Positions 1 through 9,800 of a stretch of DNA of 64,000 nt are shown piece by piece. The stretch lies in contig NZ_OZ244785.1 of the NCBI RefSeq assembly GCF_965219715.1, positions 124,001-188,000 of the forward strand. The letters are read 5' to 3'. Numbering within the stretch: the stretch's first letter is position 1; each line of letters opens with the position of its first letter. This stretch comes from Bacterioplanoides sp965219715 (GTDB lineage: Bacteria; Pseudomonadota; Gammaproteobacteria; Pseudomonadales; Oceanobacteraceae). A program made the translations under genes and the position numbers. Below the pieces are notes generated by a model. That model saw only the letters and a program-made list of their open reading frames with translations. It ran no database searches and had not been told where the DNA came from.

Positions 1-546
1 GTGAATGCAGGTCACTTTAATGTTTTTGGTAAACAATTCAGTGCTGACGGCCTGTAGGTAATTGGTTAATGCTGCTTTGCTGGAGGAGTAGGCTGCACTG
101 CCTGGAATACCGCGGAATGCGGAGAACGAAGAGATACCCACCAGGTGGCCTTTTTTCTGCTCCCGGAAAATAGCAACCGCAGCATCGATGGTCGCGATAG
201 CGCCAAGCAAATTGGTGTTGATAATGCGGATATCTTTGTCCAGCTGGCCATTGCCGGTAGGGCGCACATCGGTAATACCAGCATTGGCGATAACAATATC
301 CAGCTGGCCGAGGCGCGATTTAAGGCGTCCGAATACATCAGCAACGGTGTCCAGTTGCGCAACGTCGAGGCATTCGTAAATAAATTGCTGGTGAGGATAT
401 TGGTTTTGCAGTTGTTCGCATAACTGCTGCAGCTTGTCTTCACGGCGGGCACAGAGGGCGATGTCGCAACCTTTGGCAGCGTATTGCCACGCCAGTGCGG
501 CACCAATACCGGAGGAGGCTCCGGTAATTACAACTTTTTCAGACAT
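1..546 (-). CDS. Short-chain dehydrogenase/reductase, C-terminus cut off by the window edge
   Basis: The reading frame starts at an ATG at 546 and stays open for 182 codons to base 1, so the C-terminal part lies outside the window. The N-terminus reads MSEKVVITGASSGIGAALA, the Rossmann GxxxGxG cofactor motif of classical SDRs. An NAG motif follows near residue 85, an ISS stretch near residue 138, and the catalytic YxxxK (YSSSK) near residue 153. Classical SDRs reduce or oxidise a carbonyl/alcohol with NAD(P)H in the cytoplasm; the substrate cannot be read from this fragment. The ARR after the second strand hints at NADP preference, which is inference. The chalcone-isomerase-like gene lies just upstream on the same strand, 81 bases away, so the two may be cotranscribed. 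Confidence 0.9.
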   Translation of the reverse strand, partial: MSEKVVITGASSGIGAALAWQYAAKGCDIALCARREDKLQQLCEQLQNQYPHQQFIYECLDVAQLDTVADVFGRLKSRLGQLDIVIANAGITDVRPTGNGQLDKDIRIINTNLLGAIATIDAAVAIFREQKKGHLVGISSFSAFRGIPGSAAYSSSKAALTNYLQAVSTELFTKNIKVTCIH

Positions 547-627
547 ATCAGACCCTGATTTTTATTAGTAGGTGGTGATGCACCTAAGGGTCTGATATCA
601 ACCGGTCTGTGTAAAGTGCGAAAAGCG

Positions 628-1224
628 TCAGTCTGCGGCTAACTGGCCCTGATTGTAATCCAGGATTTCTTCTTTGAAGCGGCGCGATACCGGGTTTTCG
701 CCAACCCAGATTTTTAACAAGGCGTCGTACAGGTCTTTACCCGGTAAAATACCTTTTACTTCGCCTTTAATTACCACCCGGGAGCCTACGCCGGGAACGT
801 AATCGACATAACCTTCATCGCCACGTTTCATTTTTGAATCAAACATTTTGACTAACTGGTCGAGGCGGTCTTCAAGTTGGATGGCTTCCTCGCGGGACAC
901 GTTCAGCTGCAAGGCATCGTACATGGCTTTTGCAATTCGGCGGCCGGAAACCCGATTGACCAGAATATGATAAATAATGCGTTTGTAACCCTCGTCGCTG
1001 ACGATGGCTTCAGCGCTGTTTGCCGGGTTTTCCATATAGAGCAGGCCAACATAAGTATCGACAAGATAATAGTAACTACGGATGGATGCACCGTTGAGGT
1101 GAAGCTGGGGTTGTTCAGCAACCGGGGAAAGAATTTCAGAAAATTCGGTATTGGCTATGGTGCGTGCCTGGCTTGCCAGAGAAAGGAAACTCGCAGCCAA
1201 TATACATGTCTGTAAAAGCTTCAT
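628..1224 (-). CDS. Secreted chalcone isomerase-like domain protein
   Basis: A 198-residue protein with a cleavable-looking signal peptide (MKLLQTCILAASFLSLASQA). The body contains the pattern of the bacterial chalcone-isomerase-like family: an SYYYLVDTYVGLLYME strand region, a long helix with KAMYDAL, and the glycine-rich VPGVGSRVVIKGEVKG followed by LYDALLKIWVGENPVS near the C-terminus. Bacterial members of this fold are usually non-catalytic periplasmic proteins, so the plant flavonoid reaction should not be transferred. A GAGG-type ribosome binding site precedes the ATG at 1224. Its neighbour downstream is an SDR. The fold call is fairly secure; the function is unknown. Confidence 0.8.
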   Translation of the reverse strand: MKLLQTCILAASFLSLASQARTIANTEFSEILSPVAEQPQLHLNGASIRSYYYLVDTYVGLLYMENPANSAEAIVSDEGYKRIIYHILVNRVSGRRIAKAMYDALQLNVSREEAIQLEDRLDQLVKMFDSKMKRGDEGYVDYVPGVGSRVVIKGEVKGILPGKDLYDALLKIWVGENPVSRRFKEEILDYNQGQLAAD

Positions 1225-1456
1225 CGACGTACCCTCGTATAGTTATTTTTATGCTCCTTGCAAACTTCAAGGTAGTCGGATTTAACATTTTGATCAAATA
1301 AACAGCTTATTTCAGCTTTTATTACGTCGTTGTTACGTAACGGTGGTGGTCATAAATATAGTATTTGGCCGGGCTGGAATGGCCAGTCTAATTGCAAAGT
1401 GTTAAGTCGATATTATGAACACTCAGTCAATCAAACCTCTGTTAATCAATCAGTTG

Positions 1457-2893
1457 TCAGAGAATCGGAGCGCTTAAACGTGCTGTTTTCGTCAGCAAAC
1501 GTTTAATGCGGCTGCTATCCACCGCCATGGGTAATGATTGTTCCAGATCTTGTTTCAGCATGGTTTCAACCTGAGTCGCAAACTTCTCATCGCAGATGAG
1601 TGCATTGGCTTCGAAATTAATCCGTAACGAGCGGTTATCCAGATTAGCGCTGCCAATTGAGCTCCAGTGCTGATCAATCAGCAGTACTTTCTGATGCATA
1701 AAGCCGGGCTGGTAACTGTAAAACTGCACACCACAAGGACTGAGTTCTTCGACGTAACTGCCCATCGCCTGCTGTACCAACCATTTATCGGTATTATCTG
1801 GCAGAATAACTCGGACATCCAGGCCTTTTAATGCCGCCAGTCGCAGCGCCGACAGAGTTGCGATATCCGGCACAAAATACGGTGTCGCAATCCATACGCG
1901 GTTTTTGGCCTGGTGAATTAAATGACTGAAAAACAGGCTGGCGCTTTCCTGGCTGTCAGCCGGACCGGTATTAATACACATTACCGCGCTGTTGTTTGTC
2001 TCGCCGTTTGATTCGTTGCTGGTTAAATCACTGTTTACTAAATCATTGGCGGGCAGTGGTTGCCATTTTAATCGCGGTAAATATTGCGTTGCCCAGTACC
2101 AGTCTTCAATAAAAGACAGTTGAAAAGTTAATGCCGACGGGCCACGAATCTGCAGATGAGTATCGCGCCAGTGATTATTCTGATAGAGGTATTCATCTCC
2201 CAGATTAATGCCACCAATAAAACACTGCTCGCCATCAATCAGCATTAATTTGCGATGATTGCGGAAATTAATCTGCAATCGATGACGCAATTGCAGGGCA
2301 TTAAATCGGGAAATACGAATACCGGCATCGGCCATGGTCGTTAAAAAGGAATTTTTCAGGCCGTGGCTGCCAATCTCGTCGTAGAGAAAATACACCTGCA
2401 CACCTTGTTGCGCTTTTTCGATTAACGCATCAGCCAGTCGCTGGCCGGAGGCATCGTCCCGGACAATATAAAACTGTACGCAGATAGAGTGACTCGCTTG
2501 CTGGATGGCGTGTTCCATAGCCGCGAAAGTTTGTTCGCCGTTAATCAGTAACTGACACTGATTGCCATGAGTCATTGGCAGACGAAAGAAATTATAAAGT
2601 GGTTGAGTAATGGTATTGGCACGACTGGCAAATGGCATTAATGAATGGCGAATCTGATGGCCCAGCGCATTTAGGCGTGCGTCACCACGGCGGCGAGCAA
2701 GGCGATAACCGTGAAATCTGCGGCTGCCGAACAACAAATACAGTGGAATGCCCACCATAGGAACAAAGATCAGTGCTACGATCCAGGCGATGGTGCCCTG
2801 GGCGGTGCGGCCTTGCCAGATGGCGTCGAGAGCAAAGGCGATGCCTAAGATATAAAGGAAGAGGGTGGCTAACCACCAGTCGGATACAATCAT
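1457..2893 (-). CDS. cls: Cardiolipin synthase (phospholipase D family)
   Basis: A 478-residue membrane enzyme that condenses phosphatidylglycerol into cardiolipin. Two hydrophobic segments lie at about residues 5-25 and 33-55, as in ClsA. Two PLD HKD motifs follow: HRKLMLID with GGINLGDEY near residue 215, and HQKVLLID with GSANLDNRS near residue 400. Length and architecture match ClsA-type synthases. The start is the ATG at 2893, preceded by CGGAG. The start codon lies inside the 3' arm of a perfect 12-bp hairpin (listed separately), so translation may depend on RNA structure. The folE stop lies 42 bases upstream on the same strand, so read-through from folE is possible. Confidence 0.93.
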   Translation of the reverse strand: MIVSDWWLATLFLYILGIAFALDAIWQGRTAQGTIAWIVALIFVPMVGIPLYLLFGSRRFHGYRLARRRGDARLNALGHQIRHSLMPFASRANTITQPLYNFFRLPMTHGNQCQLLINGEQTFAAMEHAIQQASHSICVQFYIVRDDASGQRLADALIEKAQQGVQVYFLYDEIGSHGLKNSFLTTMADAGIRISRFNALQLRHRLQINFRNHRKLMLIDGEQCFIGGINLGDEYLYQNNHWRDTHLQIRGPSALTFQLSFIEDWYWATQYLPRLKWQPLPANDLVNSDLTSNESNGETNNSAVMCINTGPADSQESASLFFSHLIHQAKNRVWIATPYFVPDIATLSALRLAALKGLDVRVILPDNTDKWLVQQAMGSYVEELSPCGVQFYSYQPGFMHQKVLLIDQHWSSIGSANLDNRSLRINFEANALICDEKFATQVETMLKQDLEQSLPMAVDSSRIKRLLTKTARLSAPIL

Positions 2894-2923
2894 CGCAGCT
2901 CCGTGTTTGTTGCTGCGATGATT
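2888..2923 (-). promoter_or_regulatory. Perfect inverted repeat sequestering the cls start codon
   Basis: On the minus strand AATCATCGCAGC pairs perfectly with GCTGCGATGATT across a 12-base loop, and a U-G and an A-U pair can extend the stem. The ATG of cls lies in the 3' arm, and the GGAG ribosome binding sequence spans the loop/stem border. No T-run follows, so it does not look like an intrinsic terminator. In mRNA this would hide the initiation region of cls. An operator for a dimeric regulator is an alternative reading. Confidence 0.6.
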
Positions 2924-2935
2924 ATCAGAGCAAAG

Positions 2936-3487
2936 TTACATACCAATCAAGCGCATAAATTCACTGCGGGTTGCCTGATTGTCACGGAAAGCACCTTGCA
3001 TCACGGAAGTACGCATCATGGAATTCTGCTTCTGCACGCCGCGCATCATCATACACATGTGTTTCGCTTCGATGATGACACCAACGCCACGACAGCCGGT
3101 TACTTCAGTTACGGCATCGGCGATTTGTTTGGTCATGTTTTCCTGAATCTGGAAGCGACGGGCAAACACGTCAACGATGCGGGCGAATTTCGATAAGCCC
3201 AGTACTTTGCCGTTTGGCAGGTAGCCGATATGGGCTTTACCCAGAAACGGCAGCATGTGGTGTTCACACATGGAATAGAATTCGATGCCTTCGACCACCA
3301 CCATTTCATCGTTGTCACTGGTGAATACGGCACCGTTGACCACTTCTTCCAGGCTGGTGGTGTAACCGCTGGTCAGATATTGCATGGCTTTGGCGGCACG
3401 TTTTGGCGTGTCTAATAAGCCTTCACGGTTAACGTCTTCGCCCAGTTCACTGAGAATCTGGCGGTAGTGTTGATCAAGGTTCGACAT
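2936..3487 (-). CDS. folE: GTP cyclohydrolase I
   Basis: Converts GTP to 7,8-dihydroneopterin triphosphate, the first step of tetrahydrofolate (and queuosine-type) synthesis; a cytoplasmic homodecamer. From the ATG at 3487 it encodes 183 residues, the usual length. Visible motifs are the zinc and substrate residues in EFYSMCEHHMLPF, HIGYLPNGKVLGLSK, and the C-terminal CRGVGVIIEAKHMCMMMRGV containing the second metal cysteine. A TTG-initiated extension to 3541 is open, but the ATG at 3487 gives the family N-terminus (MSNLDQHY) with GGAA upstream, so it was chosen. murI lies upstream and cls downstream on the same strand. Confidence 0.95.
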   Translation of the reverse strand: MSNLDQHYRQILSELGEDVNREGLLDTPKRAAKAMQYLTSGYTTSLEEVVNGAVFTSDNDEMVVVEGIEFYSMCEHHMLPFLGKAHIGYLPNGKVLGLSKFARIVDVFARRFQIQENMTKQIADAVTEVTGCRGVGVIIEAKHMCMMMRGVQKQNSMMRTSVMQGAFRDNQATRSEFMRLIGM

Positions 3488-3591
3488 GAAGTTTCCGTTA
3501 TTCGGTTGCTGGCTCGATAAATACCTGAGTATTTTACTCAAAAATTAAAAAGTTATACAACGACTAGTTGCATGTATAAGAATTTCCGGTC

Positions 3592-4413
3592 TCAGCACGG
3601 CAGTGATCCTACATCCTGCAGCTCGCCCAGCTGGCACAGAAAACGTTCGGCTCCGGGCTGGTGCGATTGAGACGACGTCCAGTGCAGATGGATACCAGCG
3701 TCAGACAACGCAGGTTGTTCGGACACCTGAGATCGAGAGGTTGCCGCGGGCGACAGGTGTAACAAAGAGGCGACCCGGCGGGCAATGGCTTCGCCAGAAT
3801 CAATCCAGCTGATATGAGGCCAGTGCTGGCTTAACTGCTGCTTCAGCAATGGGAAGTGGGTACAACCAAGCACTACATGAGACATTGCCGGGTAGTCGTT
3901 AAACCAGGGTTGCAGGTGATCTTTCAGCTGATTCAGCGGTTTGCCATCCAGCAGATAATCTTCAGCCCACTGCACCAGCTGTGAGCTGCCAAAGCGGTCG
4001 ACATTGCAATGTTCGGCGAAGTCCTGAATCAGGTCCTGGATATAAAGGCGATCGACCGTTGCCGGTGTTGCCAGCAAGCCAATATGGCCGCCCTTAGCCA
4101 GTTCTGCCGCCGGTTTAATCGCCGGTACCACGCCCACAATCGGAATGTTGATATGCTGGCGTAGCTGCGGCAAGGCCAGGGTGCTGGCGGTGTTGCAGGC
4201 AATCACCAGCAGGTCCGGTGAAAACGCAGCAACCGCTTGCTGGCAAACCTGTACCACCCGCTGTTGCAGCGTATCGTCAGGCTTCAGTCCATAAGGAAAT
4301 TCGGCATCATCCATCAGGTAGCGCAGTTCCAGCTGTGGACAGAGCTGGCGGACTTCCGCCAATACGCTGAGGCCACCAACACCAGAATCAAAAAATAAGA
4401 CGCTTTGAGTCAT
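3592..4413 (-). CDS. murI: Glutamate racemase
   Basis: A cofactor-independent racemase that makes D-glutamate for peptidoglycan. The 273-residue protein begins with the family signature FFDSGVGGLSVL. The two catalytic cysteines are in VIACNTAST (near residue 74) and VLGCTHFPLL (near residue 187), together with PYGLK near residue 41 and GVVPAIKPA near residue 103. The extreme C-terminus (from about residue 225) is divergent and serine/glutamine-rich, as is common. It lies 104 bases upstream of folE on the same strand and is divergent from the DUF484-GGDEF gene. Confidence 0.95.
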   Translation of the reverse strand: MTQSVLFFDSGVGGLSVLAEVRQLCPQLELRYLMDDAEFPYGLKPDDTLQQRVVQVCQQAVAAFSPDLLVIACNTASTLALPQLRQHINIPIVGVVPAIKPAAELAKGGHIGLLATPATVDRLYIQDLIQDFAEHCNVDRFGSSQLVQWAEDYLLDGKPLNQLKDHLQPWFNDYPAMSHVVLGCTHFPLLKQQLSQHWPHISWIDSGEAIARRVASLLHLSPAATSRSQVSEQPALSDAGIHLHWTSSQSHQPGAERFLCQLGELQDVGSLPC

Positions 4414-4545
4414 ATCGCTACGGGATAAATGAAAGCGCGGGAGTCTAGCAAAGAAACGTTTTTTTTTCCGCCAATTTCATTGAATGGCAGGTGAAATTGA
4501 AACGAGCATCTATACTGGTTTAATCGATAAAGGAGCTGTACCCGC

Positions 4546-5541
4546 GTGGATCTGACGGAACTGCTGGAAAACGCTAGGCGCAATGAAGCGCTGCTAAAGC
4601 GACTGCAGGCTTTTGAACTACAACTACTTTCCTGCCAGACTTGGCTGGATTTTCTGACTCTGCTGCTGGAGGGCTTGCCCGACCAGTTTGATCTGGACGC
4701 CGCCACGCTGAAAGTCTGTGATCCCGACGGCGAGTTAAAAGCCGCTATGTTACAAGCCCTGGATATCGACCAGGGTGTACTGCTGAATCAGCTCGAATTC
4801 CAAAGCCGGGTTCCGATCATTGAAGCCCAGGCCGTGACACCACCACCACCATGGAAAAGTGGCCTGGCGCTGCCTTTGATGCGCAACGACCTTTACCTCG
4901 GCCAGCTGCGCTTATATTCCAACAGTAACGATCGTTTTCAGCCGGGTATGGCGACCGATTTTATGCAACATCTGGCAGCGGTTATCGCTGCCTGTCTGGT
5001 AATGGTGAAGCAATCGGAAGAGCAGGCCAGGCTGGCTTTGACGGATCCGCTCACCGGAGCAGAAAACCGCCGTGGTTTTGAGCGGGCTTATTGTCGTGAA
5101 TGGTCACGGGGTCAGCGTCAGTATCATGTGTTTGCCATGATTTTGATGGACATTGATCACTTTAAACAGGTGAATGATGTTCACGGTCATGGCACCGGCG
5201 ACCGGGTGCTGAAACACCTGTGTAAAACCCTTAAGGGGGTGATGCGGCCAACCGACCATGTCGGTCGATTAGGTGGTGAAGAATTTGCGCTGATTTTACC
5301 CGGTTGTCAGCCCGACCAGCTGGATGCTGTTGTGTCCCGTGTACAAAAAGCCATTCATGGTATGGAAGTTAAAAATGACCACGGGAAAGTGGTCCCATTA
5401 ACGGCTTCCGGCAGTTATATTTCCGTCACTCCCCGTCCTCATCAGGAGCTGAAACTGGCTCAGGTTCTCGACTTCCTCGACAGCTATTTATATCGCGCTA
5501 AAAAACAAGGCAGAGACCGCTTTTTAAGCGTCGAACAGTGA
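4546..5541 (+). CDS. DUF484-like sensor with diguanylate cyclase (GGDEF) domain
   Basis: A 331-residue soluble protein starting at a GTG with AAAGGAG about ten bases upstream. Residues 1-165 resemble DUF484, a GAF-like module (an N-terminal helix with LLENARRNEALLKRLQ and a late RFQPGMATDFMQHLA motif). Residues 170-325 are a GGDEF domain with DPLTGAENRRGF, MDIDHFKQVND and the active-site signature GGEEF. An RPTD inhibitory I-site precedes GGEEF by five residues, so both cyclic-di-GMP synthesis and product inhibition are expected. There is no membrane segment, so it senses something in the cytoplasm. The fusion of a DUF484-like module, usually met as a stand-alone protein near xerC, to a cyclase is worth noting. 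The ppk2 gene follows 65 bases later. Confidence 0.87.
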   Translation: MDLTELLENARRNEALLKRLQAFELQLLSCQTWLDFLTLLLEGLPDQFDLDAATLKVCDPDGELKAAMLQALDIDQGVLLNQLEFQSRVPIIEAQAVTPPPPWKSGLALPLMRNDLYLGQLRLYSNSNDRFQPGMATDFMQHLAAVIAACLVMVKQSEEQARLALTDPLTGAENRRGFERAYCREWSRGQRQYHVFAMILMDIDHFKQVNDVHGHGTGDRVLKHLCKTLKGVMRPTDHVGRLGGEEFALILPGCQPDQLDAVVSRVQKAIHGMEVKNDHGKVVPLTASGSYISVTPRPHQELKLAQVLDFLDSYLYRAKKQGRDRFLSVEQ

Positions 5542-5606
5542 TATGCATCAAGCCCTTTTCTGAGCGTTGTATTACTTTATGGGTAGTGCAAAAGAAAGGA
5601 GGGAAT

Positions 5607-6434
5607 ATGTCAGAAATAATCGAACATCCGCCGCTGATTGTGCCGGACACAGAAATCGAAAAAACCCCACATTTGCCGTACGGTGAGCGTATTTCCCGTG
5701 CCCAGTATGAAAAGGAAAAAAAGCAGCTGCAAATTGAGCTGTTAAAAATGCAGGGTTGGGTAAAAGAAACCGGACAAAAAGTTGTGATCCTGTTTGAGGG
5801 TCGTGATGCAGCCGGTAAAGGTGGCGCCATTAAACGTTTTATGGAACACCTGAATCCTCGGGGCGCACGCGTTGTCGCACTGGAAAAACCCAGTGATACG
5901 GAAAAAACCCAATGGTATTTCCAGCGTTATATTCAGCATTTACCAGCCGAAGGCGAGATCGTTCTGCTTGACCGTTCCTGGTACAACCGTGCGGGCGTAG
6001 AACGAGTGATGGGCTTTTGTAAAAATTCAGAATATCTGGAATTTATGCGTGAAGTGCCGGAGCTGGAGCGTATGTTTGTTCGTTCCGGAATTCATTTATT
6101 TAAGTTCTGGTTCTCGGTCAGCCGTCACGAACAATTACGCCGTTTCCAAAAACGCCAGGTGGACCCGCTGAAGCAGTGGAAACTGAGCCCGATCGATTTA
6201 GCTTCGCTGGATAAATGGGAAGATTACACCGAAGCCAAAGAGGCCATGTTCTATTACTCAAATCATATGGATGCACCATGGACCGTGGTTCGTTCCGACG
6301 ACAAAAAACGTGCCCGTCTGAACACCATGCGCGAAGTATTAAATCGCCTGGATTACACCAATAAAGCACCGGATCTGGATCTGACGCCTGATCCGCTGAT
6401 TATTCAGCCTGCAACTCAGGCGATGGATTGTTAA
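5607..6434 (+). CDS. ppk2: Polyphosphate kinase 2, class I
   Basis: Phosphorylates a nucleoside diphosphate from polyphosphate; a soluble enzyme of 275 residues. The P-loop is in FEGRDAAGKGG (near residue 60), the Walker B/lid region is LLDRSWYNRAGVERVMGFC (near residue 120), and the family block WKLSPIDL with KWEDYTEAKEAMF lies near residue 190. One PPK2 domain marks class I (NDP-phosphorylating). The ATG at 5607 was chosen because AAAGGAGGG precedes it by a few bases; an upstream in-frame extension to 5538 lacks such a site. A 75-residue gene follows 31 bases later, before a terminator. Confidence 0.93.
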   Translation: MSEIIEHPPLIVPDTEIEKTPHLPYGERISRAQYEKEKKQLQIELLKMQGWVKETGQKVVILFEGRDAAGKGGAIKRFMEHLNPRGARVVALEKPSDTEKTQWYFQRYIQHLPAEGEIVLLDRSWYNRAGVERVMGFCKNSEYLEFMREVPELERMFVRSGIHLFKFWFSVSRHEQLRRFQKRQVDPLKQWKLSPIDLASLDKWEDYTEAKEAMFYYSNHMDAPWTVVRSDDKKRARLNTMREVLNRLDYTNKAPDLDLTPDPLIIQPATQAMDC

Positions 6435-6465
6435 TCCGCCAGGAAATGTAACAGGAGACGTTGTT

Positions 6466-6693
6466 ATGCATGATCGTCCACACAAAGCACACGCTGATCG
6501 CATCGTGAAGCAGTTTCGTGAAGAAGTTGGCGAAAAGATATCGGCCGATGTGAAAGACAAAGACTTCGATGGCCTGTCGGTGATGATTGAGTCAGCGCTG
6601 AATACCGCCGTAATGGATGCGCTAAACGCAACCGTATCGGAAATTCAGGACCTGGCGGATCATACCCGCAAGCGGGCAGCCGGTGAGCTGTAA
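6466..6693 (+). CDS. Conserved-looking 75-residue protein of unknown function
   Basis: A short, charged, mostly helical protein with no signal peptide, membrane segment or cysteine. The ATG at 6466 has an excellent ACAGGAG ribosome binding site, and the gene lies between ppk2 and a strong terminator, so it is very probably translated with ppk2. It starts MHDRPHKAHADRIVKQF and ends with a helix rich in Asp, Arg and Lys. No family was recognised. A partner or regulator of polyphosphate metabolism is only a guess from position. Confidence 0.72.
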   Translation: MHDRPHKAHADRIVKQFREEVGEKISADVKDKDFDGLSVMIESALNTAVMDALNATVSEIQDLADHTRKRAAGEL

Positions 6694-6729
6694 CGCTCTG
6701 AAGTTGTTGACGCAGGCACAATGATTAAA

Positions 6730-6756
6730 AGGGGCGCTTAATGCGCCTCTTTTTTT
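6730..6756 (+). terminator. Intrinsic terminator of the ppk2 transcript
   Basis: An 8-bp stem AGGGGCGC / GCGCCTCT (one G-T pair) with a five-base loop is followed by a run of six or more T. It lies 36 bases after the 75-residue gene and before smc. Confidence 0.85.
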
Positions 6757-6827
6757 GCCTGTTTTTCTGTCGGTGGTAAACTGCCGCTTTCATTCTCTGA
6801 CTGCTTCACAGGAAAGATCACACCACT

Positions 6828-9800
6828 ATGCGCTTAAAAGCGATCAAACTGGCGGGCTTTAAGTCCTTTGTTGACCCAACAACCGTGCCTTTCAGTACCA
6901 ATATGACCGGTATTGTTGGCCCTAACGGTTGTGGCAAATCCAACACCATTGATGCGGTGCGTTGGGTTATGGGTGAAAGTTCGGCCAAATACCTGCGTGG
7001 CGATGCCATGACAGACGTGATCTTTAACGGTTCGGCTGAGCGTAAACCGGTCAGTAAAGCCAGTGTTGATCTGATTTTTGATAACTCAGACGGCACTCTA
7101 AGAGGCGAATACGCCAGCTATAACGAAATCAGCCTGCGTCGTCAGGTCACTCGTGATGGCCAGTCGAGTTATTACCTCAACGGTACTAAGTGCCGCAAAA
7201 AAGACATTACCGATATTTTCCTGGGCACCGGTTTGGGACCTCGTTCCTACGCCATTATTGAGCAGGGCATGATCTCGCGGCTGATTGAAGCTAAGCCGGA
7301 AGAGTTGCGGGTGTATGTTGAAGAAGCGGCGGGTATTTCTAAATACAAAGAGCGCCGTCGTGAAACCGAAAACCGCATGCGCCGCACCAATGAAAACCTT
7401 GAGCGTTTGCAGGACATCCGCGAAGAGCTGGAGCGCCAGCTGGCACACCTGAAACGTCAGGCGGATGCGGCGGAAAAATACAAAGAATTAAAGTCTCAGG
7501 AACGTGAGAAAAAAGCACAGCTGCAGGCATTAAAATGGCAGATTCTCGACAAAGATTATCAGCAGCGTCAGCAGCAGATTTCTCAGCATCAGGTTCAGTT
7601 TGAAGCCCATACCGCGGCTCAGCGCAGCGCCGATGCGGAAATTGAAGCGTTACGTCTTGAGCACACCGATAAAAATGATGAATTCAGCTCAGCCCAGGCC
7701 AAGTTCTACGATGTGGGCTCTCAGATTGCTCGTCAGGAACAGAAGGTTGAGCACCAGGCGCAAATGGCGTTGCAGCTTGATCAGGAAATGGCCGAAGTTG
7801 AAAAGTCGATTCTTGATACCCAGCGCTCGTTAGAAGAAGACCAGCTGCAACTGGAAACCATTGCCGAAGAAAAGCTGATGCTTGAGCCGGAATTGGAAAT
7901 GCTGCTGGCCGGTGAAGAAGAGTCCGCTGAAGCGTTAGCCATTGCCGAAGAGAATCAGCAGCAATGGCAGGAGCGTTGGGAACAATTTACTCAACGTGCC
8001 AGTGAGCCAACCCGTCAGGCAGAAGTGGCCCAGACGCGGATGCAGAATATCGAACAGCAGCTGTCCCGTTTGCAGCAACAGATCGGTCGATTACAGGATG
8101 AAAAACGCGAGCTGGCGGACAACCCGGAACTGGAAGAAATCCAGTTACTGCAGGAAGAAGTCAGCGAACAGGAAATGGCGTCCGAAGGCCTGCAGGAAAA
8201 AACCGACACTCTGCAGCAGCAGGTCAATCAGTCCCGTGAAGATCTGGAAGCCCGCCGTCGCCAGTTAGAAGATGGCAAAAACCAGCTGCAACACTTTATT
8301 AATCGCAAAGCGACTTTAGATGCGCTGCAAAAAGCGGCTTTGGGTGAAGGCTCGGAAGCGGTTAGTCACTGGTTGGAAAGTCATCAGTTGGCGCGTAAAC
8401 CTCGTTTGGCGGAACAACTCCATGTGGAAGACGGTTGGGAACGCGCGGTTGAAACCGTACTGGGCGATTATCTCCAGGCGGTGGTGATTGATGACCTTGA
8501 TCCAACTCAACACTGGCTTGGTAGTTTAAAAGAGGGGCAGCTTGCTCTGTGGCAGGCTGCACAAAACAATTCGCCGGCTGGTTCTGCTGATTCACTGCTG
8601 AGCAAGGTTCGCAGTGAACAGGATATATCGGGTTTCTTGTCCCGGGTGAAAACCGCGAGCGATTTACCCCAGGCATTGGCAATGCGTTCTCAGCTGAATG
8701 CCGATGAATCTGTAATTACCCCCGAAGGCATCTGGCTTGGTAAGCAGTGGTTGAGAGTGGCGAAAACTGCCGATGGCGAGGGTGGTGTACTAGCCCGTCA
8801 ACAAGAACTGGAAACTCTTGAAGAACAAATCGAAGAGCTGGATATTCAGGTTGAAGAGTGGGAAGTGGATCTCGAAGCCGATCAGCTCAAATTGCGTTCT
8901 GCTGAACAACAGCGCGAAGTGGCCCAGCGTGAATTACAACAAGCCAGCCAACAGTTAATTCATCTGAAGTCGCAGCTATCCGGTAAGCAGGCCCGTGCCG
9001 AGCAATTTGCTCTGCGTGGTGAAAAGCTTGATCAGGATATTGCTGAAACCCGCGATCTGCAGGAGCTGGAGCGCGAGTCGCTGGAAGAAGTGCGCTTGCA
9101 ATGGCAGGAAGCCATGTCGGCGATCGATGAAGACAGCGGCGAACGCGAGCGCTTGTTAGCCGATAAAACTCAGGTTCAGGTGGCGCTGGATCAGGCACGT
9201 ATGTCTGCCGGACAGAACAAAGATCATAGCCATCAGCTGCAGTTAAAAGTGCAGAGCCTGGCAACCAAAGAGCAAAGTCTGAATCAGGCAATTGAGCGCC
9301 TGGCAGCACAAATGCAACGCCTGCGTGAACGTCGTGGTCAGATTGAGGCCAATCAGAGCCGCGACCATTCCGTCGATCTGGAAGAATTAAAAGCCCAGCT
9401 GGAAGAATTGCTGGAGCAAAAGCTGGTGGCAGAGCAAGCCATGCAGGCCGCCCGCCATGCATTGGAAGCGGTTGATAGTCAGTTGCGTAAGCTCGAACAG
9501 CAGCGTACCGATGCCGAGAAAAAAGCACTCGAAGTTCGCAATGAACTGGAAAAAGTACGGATGGAATGCCAGGCGCTGGATATCCGCCGTCAGGCGTTGG
9601 TCGAGCAATTACAGGAAGAAAAACTCAGCCTCGAGCAAGTGTTGGAAACTATGCCGGAAGAGGCCGATGCCGACACCTGGCAACAGGATTTACAGCGTAT
9701 CGCCGAGCGCATCCAACGCTTAGGTGCAATTAACCTGGCGGCCATCGAAGAATATAAAACTCAGTCGGAGCGTAAAGTATACCTGGATGCACAACACGCG

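Noticed and set aside
66..506. 146-codon minus-strand frame at the left edge
   Set aside because: It overlaps the SDR gene in a different frame; the SDR frame carries the GxxxGxG and YxxxK motifs.
8887..9528. 213-codon minus-strand frame within smc
   Set aside because: It is opposite the coiled-coil part of smc, has a biased proline/arginine composition and no start site, so it is a shadow.
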